Source of the DNA: an uncultured Myxococcales bacterium
GTDB lineage: Bacteria; Myxococcota_A; UBA9042; DTJE01
Assembly: GCA_903857665.1 (NCBI GenBank)
Contig: CAIOFV010000102.1
Location: forward strand, 1 to 54,077
DNA: 54,077 nucleotides
Reading direction: 5' to 3'
Under the pieces are notes generated by a model. The model was given only the letters and a program-made list of their open reading frames with translations, was not told the DNA's origin and did no database searches. Positions within the stretch are counted from its first letter, which is position 1; each line of letters begins with the position of its first letter. Positions 9,501 through 17,963 of the stretch are shown piece after piece. The position numbers and the translations under genes are program-made.

Positions 9501-9530
9501 AGTTTAGTGTGTCAGGGGGTGCCGTGTCAA
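9501..9530 (-). promoter_or_regulatory. Sigma-70-type promoter of the Glt-like operon
   Basis: On the minus strand TTGACA (9530-9525), an 18-nt spacer, then TAAACT (9506-9501), 70 nt upstream of the first ATG at 9430. A CCCCC/GGGGG hairpin (9537-9557) lies between the upstream PilZ gene and this promoter. It would serve the whole operon from 9430 to the left edge. Confidence 0.65.
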
Positions 9531-9576
9531 GTTGAGGCCCCCTTCGAAACGGGGGGGACCGCGTTGTGAAAGGCGG

Positions 9577-10296
9577 TCAGACCGACTCGTTCCCGAATCG
9601 GTCGACGAACGTGCGCAGGGTATCCGCGAGGTCGGGCTGGACTCCCAGGAACTCGAGCCCCATGCCGCTGAGCCCGGGAGCGGACGGGTCGTGGGGACGG
9701 TTCCAGGCGACGCGGGCGTTCAGGCGGGTGACCCGCGAGGCGCCGGGGAGATAGAGATCCACCAGCACCTGGGTCCCCGGGGCGCGCGGCCGAAGTGTCC
9801 GGACGAACGCACCTCCCTCCGAGATGTTGACGACGTACTCATCCAGATGCATGTCCGTTCCGAAGAAACGGATCGGGATCACGTCGGACGTCCCGTCAGG
9901 GCCTTCGGACGGAAGGGACCGCCCGTCATACTCCTGCTCGCGCAATATACAGGTCAGCACGAAATCGCGGATCGACTTTTCGCTGTCCGGCATCAGCCGC
10001 GCCAGCAGCACCAGCATGCCACCCAGGGCGCCCGTGTCGGCGTCCTCGCGACGGGAACGGAGCACCTTGCCTTCGACGTCCAGCAGGTCGGTCTGCCCCG
10101 GCAACGCGTACCGGAGGCGGATCGGATGGCCCTCGGGGAAGGGATCCGGCGCATAGACATAGAGACCCGAGGAGGAGATCCGCTGACAGCGGCCGAGGAT
10201 CGTCCGGGCGCTGTCGGAGGCCTGCACCATGAAGGCGAAGTAGACCCGCCGAAAGCGTCGCTTCTCGGCACCAGGCTCCGTCTGAAGATCCCCCAT
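9577..10296 (-). CDS. Tandem PilZ-domain protein
   Basis: 239 aa, two PilZ-like beta-barrels. The first (about 12-110) has RRFRR as the Arg motif, but the (D/N)xSxxG loop reads RISSSG, lacking the acidic/Asn residue. The second (about 137-230) has NISEGG intact but a poor Arg motif. Between them they may make one competent c-di-GMP site or act as a paired non-binding/binding unit. PilZ domains bind c-di-GMP and change partner activity. It is probably co-transcribed with the single-PilZ gene 49 nt upstream. ATG at 10296 is the only reasonable start. The family level is secure, the partner unknown. Confidence 0.75.
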   Translation of the reverse strand: MGDLQTEPGAEKRRFRRVYFAFMVQASDSARTILGRCQRISSSGLYVYAPDPFPEGHPIRLRYALPGQTDLLDVEGKVLRSRREDADTGALGGMLVLLARLMPDSEKSIRDFVLTCILREQEYDGRSLPSEGPDGTSDVIPIRFFGTDMHLDEYVVNISEGGAFVRTLRPRAPGTQVLVDLYLPGASRVTRLNARVAWNRPHDPSAPGLSGMGLEFLGVQPDLADTLRTFVDRFGNESV

Positions 10297-10345
10297 TCCG
10301 CACCTCCCACGCGTCGAGGCCAGGGCCAGGACGCGGCGTTCACAC

Positions 10346-10711
10346 CTACTCGTCGTAGAACAGGGTGTCGTGCTTCTGGATGAAGGCGTCGATGGCCTTC
10401 ACCGCCTCGGCGGGCAGCGACCGGAACTCGACGCCCATGCCGGGCATCAGGTCCGGCGACTCGCGTCTGAACGGCCGGACCCAGCGGACCTCGGCCTCCG
10501 CCACCACCGGATCGGCCAGCGTCGGGATCCGGAACCGGACCACGACCTTGGTGCCCACCGGCGGCGCCGACCCGCCCGCGACGAACACGCCGCCGTTGCT
10601 GATGTTGCGGACGAAACCGGTGAAGAAGCGATCGTCGGACTCGACGTCAATCGAAGCTTCGTAGTCGATGCGCGTGTGAAACCGCTGCTCCTCGGGTGTC
10701 TGCTGGCTCAT
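10346..10711 (-). CDS. Single PilZ-domain protein (myxobacterial type)
   Basis: 121 aa and essentially only a PilZ domain. The Arg motif RFHTR lies at residues 10-14 and the NISNGG loop at 36-41, both complete, so c-di-GMP binding is expected. It ends with an acidic helix. This size and layout match the short PilZ proteins abundant in Myxococcales. ATG at 10711 has a perfect GGAGG 5-6 nt upstream, so the longer in-frame reading from 10945 is rejected. An extended -10 promoter lies about 60 nt upstream. Confidence 0.82.
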   Translation of the reverse strand: MSQQTPEEQRFHTRIDYEASIDVESDDRFFTGFVRNISNGGVFVAGGSAPPVGTKVVVRFRIPTLADPVVAEAEVRWVRPFRRESPDLMPGMGVEFRSLPAEAVKAIDAFIQKHDTLFYDE

Positions 10712-10767
10712 GGTCCCTCCAAAAAGTCCGCTACGCAGGACCGACGGCCCGCGTGCCGCACGTCGGC

Positions 10768-10796
10768 ATTGTATCATCGCCCGGGCCTTCGCCCAA
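10768..10796 (-). promoter_or_regulatory. Extended -10 promoter for the PilZ pair
   Basis: Minus strand: TTGGGC (10796-10791), a 17-nt spacer, TACAAT (10773-10768) preceded by TGA, which is the TGn extension. It lies 57 nt upstream of the ATG at 10711 in an otherwise GC-rich gap. Confidence 0.5.
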
Positions 10797-10812
10797 GGGC
10801 ATCGGGCCGCAT

Positions 10813-11265
10813 TCAGGCCCCGAACAGATCCTCCTCGACCAGGCGCGTCAGGTACTCTGGCAACCGACGCTGGTCGTCGCTGCCGATCTGGAGGAACCGG
10901 ACTCCCATCCCGGGTTCGACGTCCTCGCCGCCGGGCCGCCGCCACCAGACCACCTCGGCCGCCACCGAAAGGGGTGTCGCCACCTCGGGTGCATCCAGCC
11001 CCCCCGAGCGCGCAGGCGGAGGCGATGGGTTTCCGAAGGAAACTCTCGCCGGAGACGAAGCCGCCTCGGGTGCATCCAGGTAAAAGCGCAACGTGATCGG
11101 ACTCCCGGGCGGACAGGGATCGTCGGCCTTCACGAACGCGCCGCCGATGCTGAGGTTGAGCATCAGGGTCTCGGTTTCGTCGAGGTCGATGTCCCGACGG
11201 AATACGCCGAAGAGGCGGGTCCGGAATCGCGGCGCCTGTCGCTGATCGATGCCTTCATGGCCCAT
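10813..11265 (-). CDS. PilZ-domain protein carrying an in-frame palindromic insertion
   Basis: 150 aa. The Arg motif RFRTR (about residues 13-17) and the NLSIGG loop (about 38-43) are intact, so c-di-GMP binding is plausible. Compared with its neighbours the barrel is interrupted after FYLDAPE by 27 residues rich in Ser, Pro, Ala and Gly, after which LDAPE repeats and the usual strand (VAAEVVWWRR) resumes. The extra 81 nt are flanked by a 16-nt direct repeat and fold as a long hairpin, so this is an element inserted in frame between two beta strands. It probably forms a surface loop and the protein may still fold. ATG at 11265 has a modest GGAGC site. Confidence 0.8.
   Translation of the reverse strand: MGHEGIDQRQAPRFRTRLFGVFRRDIDLDETETLMLNLSIGGAFVKADDPCPPGSPITLRFYLDAPEAASSPARVSFGNPSPPPARSGGLDAPEVATPLSVAAEVVWWRRPGGEDVEPGMGVRFLQIGSDDQRRLPEYLTRLVEEDLFGA
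10983..11079. repeat. Palindromic element copy 1, inserted in the PilZ gene, with 16-nt direct repeats
   Basis: The 16-mer CCTCGGGTGCATCCAG occurs at 10983-10998 and again at 11064-11079, exactly 81 nt apart. Between them lies a nested hairpin: CCCGAG/CTCGGG (11003-11008 with 11065-11070), GCGG/CCGC (11016-11019 with 11061-11064), GGCGA/TCGCC (11021-11025 with 11046-11050) and GTTTCC-GAA-GGAAAC (11029-11043). The same 5' word, beginning CCG(A/G)GCGCGCAGGCGGAG, recurs at 24494 and 32512. Confidence 0.75.
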
Positions 11266-11350
11266 TCAGGCTGCTCCGTTCCCGTGGCAGGATTCTCGGT
11301 CCGGAAGCCCTGGAAGCGCAAGGAGGCGACCCGGCCGTGAAGGCAGGCCC

Positions 11351-13060
11351 TCACACCAGGGGCGGATCCTTGCGCGGCGGGGCCGCCAACGCATCCCCAC
11401 GCCGGAACGCCGTGGACACGACCCGGAGGGTCTGCGAGGTCCGACGGGCCACGACGCGCTGGCGCTTTTCGCGATACATCGCCACGTCGGCCTGTTCGAG
11501 CAGCACGTCCGGGGCATCCGCGTCGCCCGGGTTCCAGAACGATATCCCGATGCTCGCTTCGACTCCCTCGGGGGCCGCGTCCTTGCGGACCTCGCCGAGG
11601 CGCGCGCGGATGCGCTCGATGGCGATCCCGGCCGTATCCGGCGTGACGTCGAGGAGGATCGCGACAAACTCGTCGCCGCCGACCCTGGCCACGAGGTCGG
11701 ACTCGCGGAGGGCGGCCTTCAACGCCCCGGCAACACCCACCAGGATCTCGTCTCCCGCTCGATGGCCGTGGATGTCGTTGATCGGCTTGAAGCCGTCGAG
11801 GTCCACCAGGGCGACGCCGAAGGGCCGCTTGTAGCGCCGCGATCGGACGCATTCTTCCTGCAGGCGCTCCATCAGGTAGCGCCGGTTGTACAGTCCCGTC
11901 AGGGCATCGGTGAGCGCGGCCCGCTGCATGCGGTCGCGCGCGTCCTGCAGCCGGATCATCTGCTCGGCCGAATCGTCCTGCTCCCGGGCCACGATGATGA
12001 AGGCGTCCACGTTTCCGGCCCTCTGCTCGTGCGCCGTCACCGTCGTGTTGACCCGGATGCGGGTGCCGTCGTCGCGCACGACATCCACGTCCGCCGACAC
12101 CCGGAGGCCCTTGGCCGCCTCGTCGCAGATGCGTGCCGCCACCTCGGGATCGCCGAAGAGATCCAGGAGCGTCCGCGGGCCGTCCTCGCCCAGGAGGCGC
12201 CTGGCGAGAGTGTTCCGATACACGATGGCCAGCGACCGATCGGCCACCAACATCGCTTCGCCCACCGAATCCCCGACCGCGCCGGCCGCACGGGCGATGG
12301 CCAGGGGCAGGACACCGCCGCTGAGGACGGCCACGCCGGCCAGGGCGGCGTTGAACGCGGCCGACACGAACCCGAGGCCCTGGAAATCCTTCACCGAGTC
12401 CGGCGCGAAGGCCTTGAGGAACTCCATCGCAGCGATCGGCAGCATCGCGCCCAGCAGGAACAGGGTCGCAGCGCGCAGGTCGATGGTCCGGGACTCGCCG
12501 GTCGCGAATCCTCCGCGGTCTCGTTGGCCCGGGACTTCGCGGGCCGCCACGGCCAGGTGACGGAACGCCAGCAGGAAGACGATCGGCATCACGAAGCCGT
12601 ACACGTTCTGCAAGGGCAGCAACTTGTCCGCGCGCAGCGACAGTTCGGCAGGGATGGGTTCGACGACCAGCGGGCCCTGGATCAGCGAGATGGCCAGCAG
12701 CGTTGCGCCGACCGAGTACACGGCGATCCGCTCGATCAGGCTGGACGTCCTCCCCATGCGTCCCGTGAAGGATTGGACCAGCCCGAGGTAGAGCGCCGGG
12801 GAGAAGCAGTACGCCACCGAGGCGAGGCCGCGATACGTCGCGGCGACATCCTTGTCGCCGGTGGACAGTTCCATGACCCAGGCCAGCCCCCAGACGATCA
12901 GCGCGCCGGAATAGAATGCGTATCGAAGGGAAACCCGCGAAGTGGGGTCGCGCTGCAGCACCACTGCCAGGAGAATCACGTTGACCAGGGCGCCGCCGCC
13001 GACGAGCATTGGAAAGAGGTCAGACAAGCGTGCCTCCACTGAGGAAGGGCCCATCGACAT
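11351..13060 (-). CDS. Membrane-bound PAS-GGDEF diguanylate cyclase
   Basis: 569 aa. About seven hydrophobic spans fill residues 15-255, a 7TM sensor-like input. A PAS-like domain follows (about 265-360), then a GGDEF domain (about 380-545) with the active motif GGDEF at 461-465 and the inhibitory I-site RESD at 452-455, correctly five residues upstream. It should make c-di-GMP at the inner membrane with product feedback. The three PilZ genes just downstream on the same strand are natural effectors. ATG at 13060 has no clear ribosome site; a TTG at 13027 has GGAGG 5 nt upstream and may be the true start. Confidence 0.87.
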   Translation of the reverse strand: MSMGPSSVEARLSDLFPMLVGGGALVNVILLAVVLQRDPTSRVSLRYAFYSGALIVWGLAWVMELSTGDKDVAATYRGLASVAYCFSPALYLGLVQSFTGRMGRTSSLIERIAVYSVGATLLAISLIQGPLVVEPIPAELSLRADKLLPLQNVYGFVMPIVFLLAFRHLAVAAREVPGQRDRGGFATGESRTIDLRAATLFLLGAMLPIAAMEFLKAFAPDSVKDFQGLGFVSAAFNAALAGVAVLSGGVLPLAIARAAGAVGDSVGEAMLVADRSLAIVYRNTLARRLLGEDGPRTLLDLFGDPEVAARICDEAAKGLRVSADVDVVRDDGTRIRVNTTVTAHEQRAGNVDAFIIVAREQDDSAEQMIRLQDARDRMQRAALTDALTGLYNRRYLMERLQEECVRSRRYKRPFGVALVDLDGFKPINDIHGHRAGDEILVGVAGALKAALRESDLVARVGGDEFVAILLDVTPDTAGIAIERIRARLGEVRKDAAPEGVEASIGISFWNPGDADAPDVLLEQADVAMYREKRQRVVARRTSQTLRVVSTAFRRGDALAAPPRKDPPLV

Positions 13061-13101
13061 CGAAGGAAGACAAGTTTAGCGCACGCCCGGGCGGGCCGCG
13101 A

Positions 13102-13530
13102 TCAAACGGCCGCCTGATCGGCGTCCAGGCAGGCGCGACGGGCACAGATTTCGCCCAGGGAATCGAGGATTTCGGGAAGGGGGGTACCTGGCGTGAACAC
13201 GGCCGCGACCCCGAGGGACAGCAGCCGGGAGTGGTCGTGATCGGGAATGATTCCGCCGACGACCACGGATACGTCATCGGCACCGAGTGCCTGGAGCGCC
13301 CGGAGGACCGCCGGAACGAGGATGCCGTGCGCCCCGGAAAGGATCGAGAGGCCGACGACGTCCACGTCCTCCTGGACCGCGGCTGCCGCAACCATGGCCG
13401 GCGTCTGGTGAAGGCCGGTGTATACGACCTCGAACCCGCCATCCCGGAGACCGCGCGCAACGACCTCGGCCCCGCGATCGTGTCCGTCCAGCCCGACCTT
13501 CGCCACCAGCACGCGTCCCCGGCGCTCCAT
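13102..13530 (-). CDS. Stand-alone cobalamin-binding subunit of methylmalonyl-CoA mutase family
   Basis: 142 aa, only the B12-binding Rossmann domain. DGHDRG at 15-20 is the DxHxxG motif whose His coordinates cobalt; LSILSGAH and VVVGG are the other two cofactor-loop motifs. In archaea and many bacteria the mutase is split into a large catalytic chain and such a small chain. The catalytic subunit is not in this window. ATG at 13530 has GGAGGAG, so the longer reading from 13614 is rejected. The role could be methylmalonyl-CoA, ethylmalonyl-CoA or isobutyryl-CoA isomerisation; the small subunit alone does not decide. Confidence 0.87.
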   Translation of the reverse strand: MERRGRVLVAKVGLDGHDRGAEVVARGLRDGGFEVVYTGLHQTPAMVAAAAVQEDVDVVGLSILSGAHGILVPAVLRALQALGADDVSVVVGGIIPDHDHSRLLSLGVAAVFTPGTPLPEILDSLGEICARRACLDADQAAV

Positions 13531-13738
13531 CCGGTCTCCTCCACCGGGCCATTGCCCGGTCAAGTTGGCAGCGATTGTCATCGATTCGGTCGTTGCAAGC
13601 AAGAGAATTCGCACGGTTTCATCGGAAATTGATCGAGCGGGCGGTCGCGTGCGCGTGCTATGCTTCCGCGAATCTCGCGGTCACCACGCCCGATGATCGC
13701 ACCTACGTGGGGCCGGCCTGTTCATCAGGGAGGACGAA

Positions 13739-16186
13739 ATGGCGCACTCGGGGACCCCGCGATCGAACCGCTGGCGGTACGTCGCCCTTCTCGCGGCCGG
13801 AATTGCCGGGACGCACTGCCAGGGGGCCGCGCCCGCCGAAGGGCCGGCCATCCCTCCAGATTCCACGAAAACGTCCCTGGCCTGCGCGCCGGATGACCTG
13901 TCGGCCGAAGCCCTCCGCAAGGCCGGGCTGGACCCTTCCGGGAATTCGGCGGTGCTGGCGAACGGACGCGCCATCACGCCTGCAGGGACCCGGTTCACGA
14001 CGGGCAACTTCCCGCTGGGCCTTGCCGTGAACGCCGACGGGACACGGGCCTACGTGACCCACAACGACGATTTCGGGCGCGCGCTGATGGTGATGGACCT
14101 GACGGCCGCAGCCCCGGGGACCGGGCCGTCCGCAGCGCCCGCGGCGGCCCTTCTGCAGACCATCCCGCTGGGTTCGACGTTCCGCGGCGTGGTCCTGGCC
14201 ATGGGCGGGGCCGTGCTGGCCGTCAGCGGCGGCAGCGCAGGCGTGGTGTGGTTCTTCGACATCCAGCCCGACGGCACGCTGGCCCAGCCCGGCACGTCGG
14301 TGGGCGTCAGCGGCTACATCGCCGACCTGACGGTGTCCCCGGACGGCGCGACGGTGTATGCCGTTGCCGCAACCAACAGCAACATCTACGTGATCGACGT
14401 GGCGACGCACACCTTGACCGCGACCCACCCCGCCGGGGGCGCCTACCCGTACGACCTTGAGGTTTCGCGCGACGGGGCGACCCTGTGGTCCAGCAACCTG
14501 GCGGCCGGCACCGTCACTGCCATCGACATCGCTTCCGGCGAGGTCCAGGCGAGGATCGCGGTGGGCAAGGGGCCGGAGGCCATGGCGCTGTCGCCGGACG
14601 GCTCCCGGCTGTACGTCGCCTGCTCGGACGACGACCGCGTGGACGTCATCGACACGGCGAGCCGGGCCCTGACGACCACGTTCGACCTCACCGGGGACCC
14701 CGCCGGCCTGCGGCACGGCAACGTCAACGGGCTGGCCCTTTCGCCGGACGGAACGAAACTCTACGTGACGGCTGCGGGAATGAACCGCGTGGACGTCGTG
14801 GGCACGGCGACGGGCACCACCCTGGGTTCGATCCCGACGGGCTGGTACCCGACCGAGGTCCGGGCCGATGCGAAGGGCCTGTACCTGATTTCCAGCAAGG
14901 GAATGGGAAACCCGGATCCCCTCCAACTGCACTCGATCCCGGGATTCATGGCGACGCTCCCCTGGCCCGACGCGGCGACCCTGGCGGGATGGACCACGCA
15001 GGTGGCCGCGAACAACCAGCGCACGTCGGCCTACTTCACCGGCGACTGCCGGCCCGAAAAGGTCCCCGTGCTGTCGGGGCCCGGCACGTCGCCCATCAAG
15101 CACGTGGTCCTGATCGTCCGCGAGAACAAGACCTACGACATGATCCTGGGAGACCTGAAGGACGCGCAGGGGACCCCCATCGGGGACGGGGATCCGGCGC
15201 TGGTGGTGTTCCCCGAGCACAACACGCCGAACTTCCACAAGATTTCGCGCGAGTTCACGACCATGGACAACTACTACGCGAACGCCGAAGTGTCCCTGCA
15301 GGGGCACGAATGGACGACGCAGGCCCAGTGCAACGACTTCATGGAAAAGGAATACCGGGACCAGTTGCCCATCCCGGGCGTGGATCCCGCGCTGGTGCCC
15401 GGCGGGCCGACGCCGATGATCTTCGACCTGTGCTTCGCCAGCGGCGTGTCCTTCCGGAACTACGGCGAGTTCCCGTCGTTCGGGCTGGACATGCTGGACA
15501 AGTACCGCGACTTCTACGACGAAAAGTACCCGTTCTGGACACAGGGCGTCTGGGACGTGGACAAGGCGGCCGAGGTCATACGCGAGTGGGAGCTGGACAT
15601 CTTCCCGTCGTTCATCTTCATCGGGTTGCCGAACGACCACACCTACGGCACCAAGGCCAAGTTCCCCACGCCGCAGACGATGGTGGCCGACAACGACCGG
15701 GGAACCGCGATGCTGGTCGAGTGGCTCTCGAAGTCGGTGCACTGGCCCGACACGGCGGTCTTCATCATCGAGGACGATCCCCAGGGGTCCGGCGACCACG
15801 TGGAAGCGCACCGGTCGCTGTGCACGGTCGTGTCGCCGTGGGTCCGGCGCAACCACATCACGTCGGTCCACTACGACATCCCCAGCGTCTTCAGGACCAT
15901 CGAAATGATCCTGGGCCTGAAGGCCATGGGGAAGAACGACGCCTACGCGGTCCCGATGACCGACATCTGGGTCGATGGCGATGTCGAAACGCCGGACTAC
16001 ACGCCCTACGAATCGGTCCCGGTGGACGTGCCCGACGCGATCAACGGCGCGACCGCCGTCATGGCGGCCGAATCGGCCGCTTGCGGCGGCGACGTGGACG
16101 GCTGCGAGGGCCTCGGGAACATCCTGTGGCACGCGATGCGGGGCGATGTCGAGCCGCCCCCGTATGCCCGCGGCATCGACCGATAG
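13739..16186 (+). CDS. YncE-type beta-propeller fused to a phosphoesterase domain
   Basis: 815 aa, exported (hydrophobic N-terminus, Cys at about residue 27, possibly lipoprotein). Residues about 80-420 are repeated beta-propeller blades with the SPDG-x3-YV signature (for example LALSPDGTKLYVTAAGMNRV). Residues about 455-770 are a phosphoesterase of the acid phosphatase/phospholipase C type: KHVVLIVRENKTYDMILGD, the MDNYYANAEVS region and EDDPQGSGDHVEAHRS carry the expected metal-site Asp, Glu and His residues. The propeller probably binds surface polymer or protein and the C-terminus hydrolyses a phosphoester; the substrate is unknown. GGGAGG precedes ATG 13739. It is followed 9 nt later by a lipoprotein gene. 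Confidence 0.82.
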   Translation: MAHSGTPRSNRWRYVALLAAGIAGTHCQGAAPAEGPAIPPDSTKTSLACAPDDLSAEALRKAGLDPSGNSAVLANGRAITPAGTRFTTGNFPLGLAVNADGTRAYVTHNDDFGRALMVMDLTAAAPGTGPSAAPAAALLQTIPLGSTFRGVVLAMGGAVLAVSGGSAGVVWFFDIQPDGTLAQPGTSVGVSGYIADLTVSPDGATVYAVAATNSNIYVIDVATHTLTATHPAGGAYPYDLEVSRDGATLWSSNLAAGTVTAIDIASGEVQARIAVGKGPEAMALSPDGSRLYVACSDDDRVDVIDTASRALTTTFDLTGDPAGLRHGNVNGLALSPDGTKLYVTAAGMNRVDVVGTATGTTLGSIPTGWYPTEVRADAKGLYLISSKGMGNPDPLQLHSIPGFMATLPWPDAATLAGWTTQVAANNQRTSAYFTGDCRPEKVPVLSGPGTSPIKHVVLIVRENKTYDMILGDLKDAQGTPIGDGDPALVVFPEHNTPNFHKISREFTTMDNYYANAEVSLQGHEWTTQAQCNDFMEKEYRDQLPIPGVDPALVPGGPTPMIFDLCFASGVSFRNYGEFPSFGLDMLDKYRDFYDEKYPFWTQGVWDVDKAAEVIREWELDIFPSFIFIGLPNDHTYGTKAKFPTPQTMVADNDRGTAMLVEWLSKSVHWPDTAVFIIEDDPQGSGDHVEAHRSLCTVVSPWVRRNHITSVHYDIPSVFRTIEMILGLKAMGKNDAYAVPMTDIWVDGDVETPDYTPYESVPVDVPDAINGATAVMAAESAACGGDVDGCEGLGNILWHAMRGDVEPPPYARGIDR

Positions 16187-16195
16187 GAGGACGCC

Positions 16196-17953
16196 ATGCG
16201 ACAGACGACCCGGATCTCCTGCATCGGTATCGCGGCCGCGGCGTTCGTGCTGGCACTCGGATGCGGAGGCGGCGGCGGGCCGGGCGGGCCCGACGCGACC
16301 GTGGACGTGCCGTCGGACGGCGCGCCGGACATCCCGGTGGACGACGCGGACATCGACGTCCTGCGACCCGACGTGCCGGCGGACCTGCCCCTGGACATCA
16401 CCGGGGACGGGATCGGCGAAACCGGGGACGTCCCCGTCCCTTGTGACGCCGCGGAATCCATCGCGAAGGGCCGGGACTGGCTGGAGAAGGCCGAACCGGG
16501 ATTCGCCAACAACGCCTTCGACGAGGCTCTCGCGGCATGCCCGGACGACACGGAGGCGCTGTTCGGCGCGGCCCTGTCCCAGATGATCTTCGGCAGCGAG
16601 CAGTTCGTGTCCGCGCTGACGGTGCTGAGCGGCCAGGGGACCGGCCCCAACGTTCCGACGGTCCTGCCGCTCGCCGACGGGCAGGACGCCAACCAGAACG
16701 AGATCCTGGCCGTGAAGATCCACGTGATCCTCATGTCGCTGCGGAGCCATTTCGACCTGGCCCTGGGGCACCTGGAAGCGCTGGGGGACCGCGATATCGA
16801 ATTCCAGGTCAACGCCGTGCCCGTGTACCTGGGAGTCAAGCCGTCACTGATCTTCCGCGGGACCTTCGATCAGGGCGACGTCCTGCTCATGCGGGCCGTC
16901 GGCAGCCTGATCACCGGCATCTTCGACGTGCTGGCCGGCCAGGACTTCGACACCGACGTGCTGTCCATCGTGGCCCTGGTCCGAGGCGGCGGCAGCGTCA
17001 CCGTGAACTTCCCGACGATCTCGCGATTCGCGGCATACCTGCTTGCGGAGGACAGCCGATTCCTGACCCTGCACCCGACGGACGGGACGATGCTGTTCGC
17101 GGATGCCCGCAAGCGGTTTTCCGACGTCGGGCCCCTGCTGGACCAGGCGATCGTACAGGCCCGGCTTCACGGCGCGGGAACCGGGCAGGTGTCTTTCGTG
17201 GAGGACCAGGCCGGCGCCACCGTGCTGAACGTGCGGTCCGTGGTGAGGAAGTCGTCGGACGGCAAGACGACGACCGAGGAACCCTGGTACCTGATCCTCA
17301 GCGACACGACGATGCAGGCCTTCCGGGACGCCAGCCGCTCGATCCAGACGCCGGGCGACCGGGTGACGCTGCACGGGGCCGTTCTGCCCGTGCTGGCAGC
17401 CGTGCTCGGGGGCTTCGTGCGCGTGGGCCTGCTGGACGTCGTGGGCATCAAGGTTCCGGGCGGGCTGGACCTCAACGCGCTGGAAGTGGACGATCTGCTG
17501 GGCGTGCTGAAGGGGCTGCTGCCCAACCTGATGGCCTTCGATTGGGGCACCTTCTTCCAGGCCGGCGTGGGGCTGCGGGCCTGGATGCCGGCGTACACCG
17601 AAGACAGGTCCGGGATGGACAACGTGCTGCTGGCGGAATGGGAGTGCCCGGAGGACCTGGGGGTCGATGGGTTCCCGAACGGCTCCCTCCGGATGCTGTG
17701 CACGAAGGGCGTCGCGCTGACCGACGGGCCCCATTTCGTGGGCACGTCGTACGCGACGCAGGCCGATGGGACGGCGTCCGGCTTCCCGGTTCTGGCGTTC
17801 CCTGACCCGACTCTTCACGGACTTGCGTCGGTGGATCTTGAAGGAACGGACGGGAACCGGGATCCTTCCGCCTACCAGCCGGCGACGGAAACTTCCCTGA
17901 ACGCCGCGCTGGCGAACATGCTGGTGGGTGTGCTGTCCTTCCTGAAGAACTAG
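16196..17953 (+). CDS. Lipoprotein with Asp/Pro-rich tether, unknown function
   Basis: 585 aa. Lipobox LALGC (Cys at about residue 23) followed by a Gly run and then an Asp/Val/Pro-rich tether to about residue 80, typical of surface lipoproteins in this group. Residues about 85-190 look TPR-like (AKGRDWLEKAEPGFANNAFD and onward). The rest is mixed alpha/beta without a motif I recognise. AGGAGG lies before ATG 16196, 9 nt after the phosphoesterase stop. It is probably translated with that gene and with the TlpA gene that starts 10 nt downstream. Confidence 0.65.
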   Translation: MRQTTRISCIGIAAAAFVLALGCGGGGGPGGPDATVDVPSDGAPDIPVDDADIDVLRPDVPADLPLDITGDGIGETGDVPVPCDAAESIAKGRDWLEKAEPGFANNAFDEALAACPDDTEALFGAALSQMIFGSEQFVSALTVLSGQGTGPNVPTVLPLADGQDANQNEILAVKIHVILMSLRSHFDLALGHLEALGDRDIEFQVNAVPVYLGVKPSLIFRGTFDQGDVLLMRAVGSLITGIFDVLAGQDFDTDVLSIVALVRGGGSVTVNFPTISRFAAYLLAEDSRFLTLHPTDGTMLFADARKRFSDVGPLLDQAIVQARLHGAGTGQVSFVEDQAGATVLNVRSVVRKSSDGKTTTEEPWYLILSDTTMQAFRDASRSIQTPGDRVTLHGAVLPVLAAVLGGFVRVGLLDVVGIKVPGGLDLNALEVDDLLGVLKGLLPNLMAFDWGTFFQAGVGLRAWMPAYTEDRSGMDNVLLAEWECPEDLGVDGFPNGSLRMLCTKGVALTDGPHFVGTSYATQADGTASGFPVLAFPDPTLHGLASVDLEGTDGNRDPSAYQPATETSLNAALANMLVGVLSFLKN

Positions 17954-17963
17954 GCGAGAGGCG

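Noticed and set aside
13703..16771. Very long open frame on the minus strand opposite the phosphoesterase and lipoprotein genes
   Set aside because: Composed of His/Arg/Gly/Asp-rich low-complexity translation with no domain. It is the usual by-product of high GC opposite a real gene with motifs.
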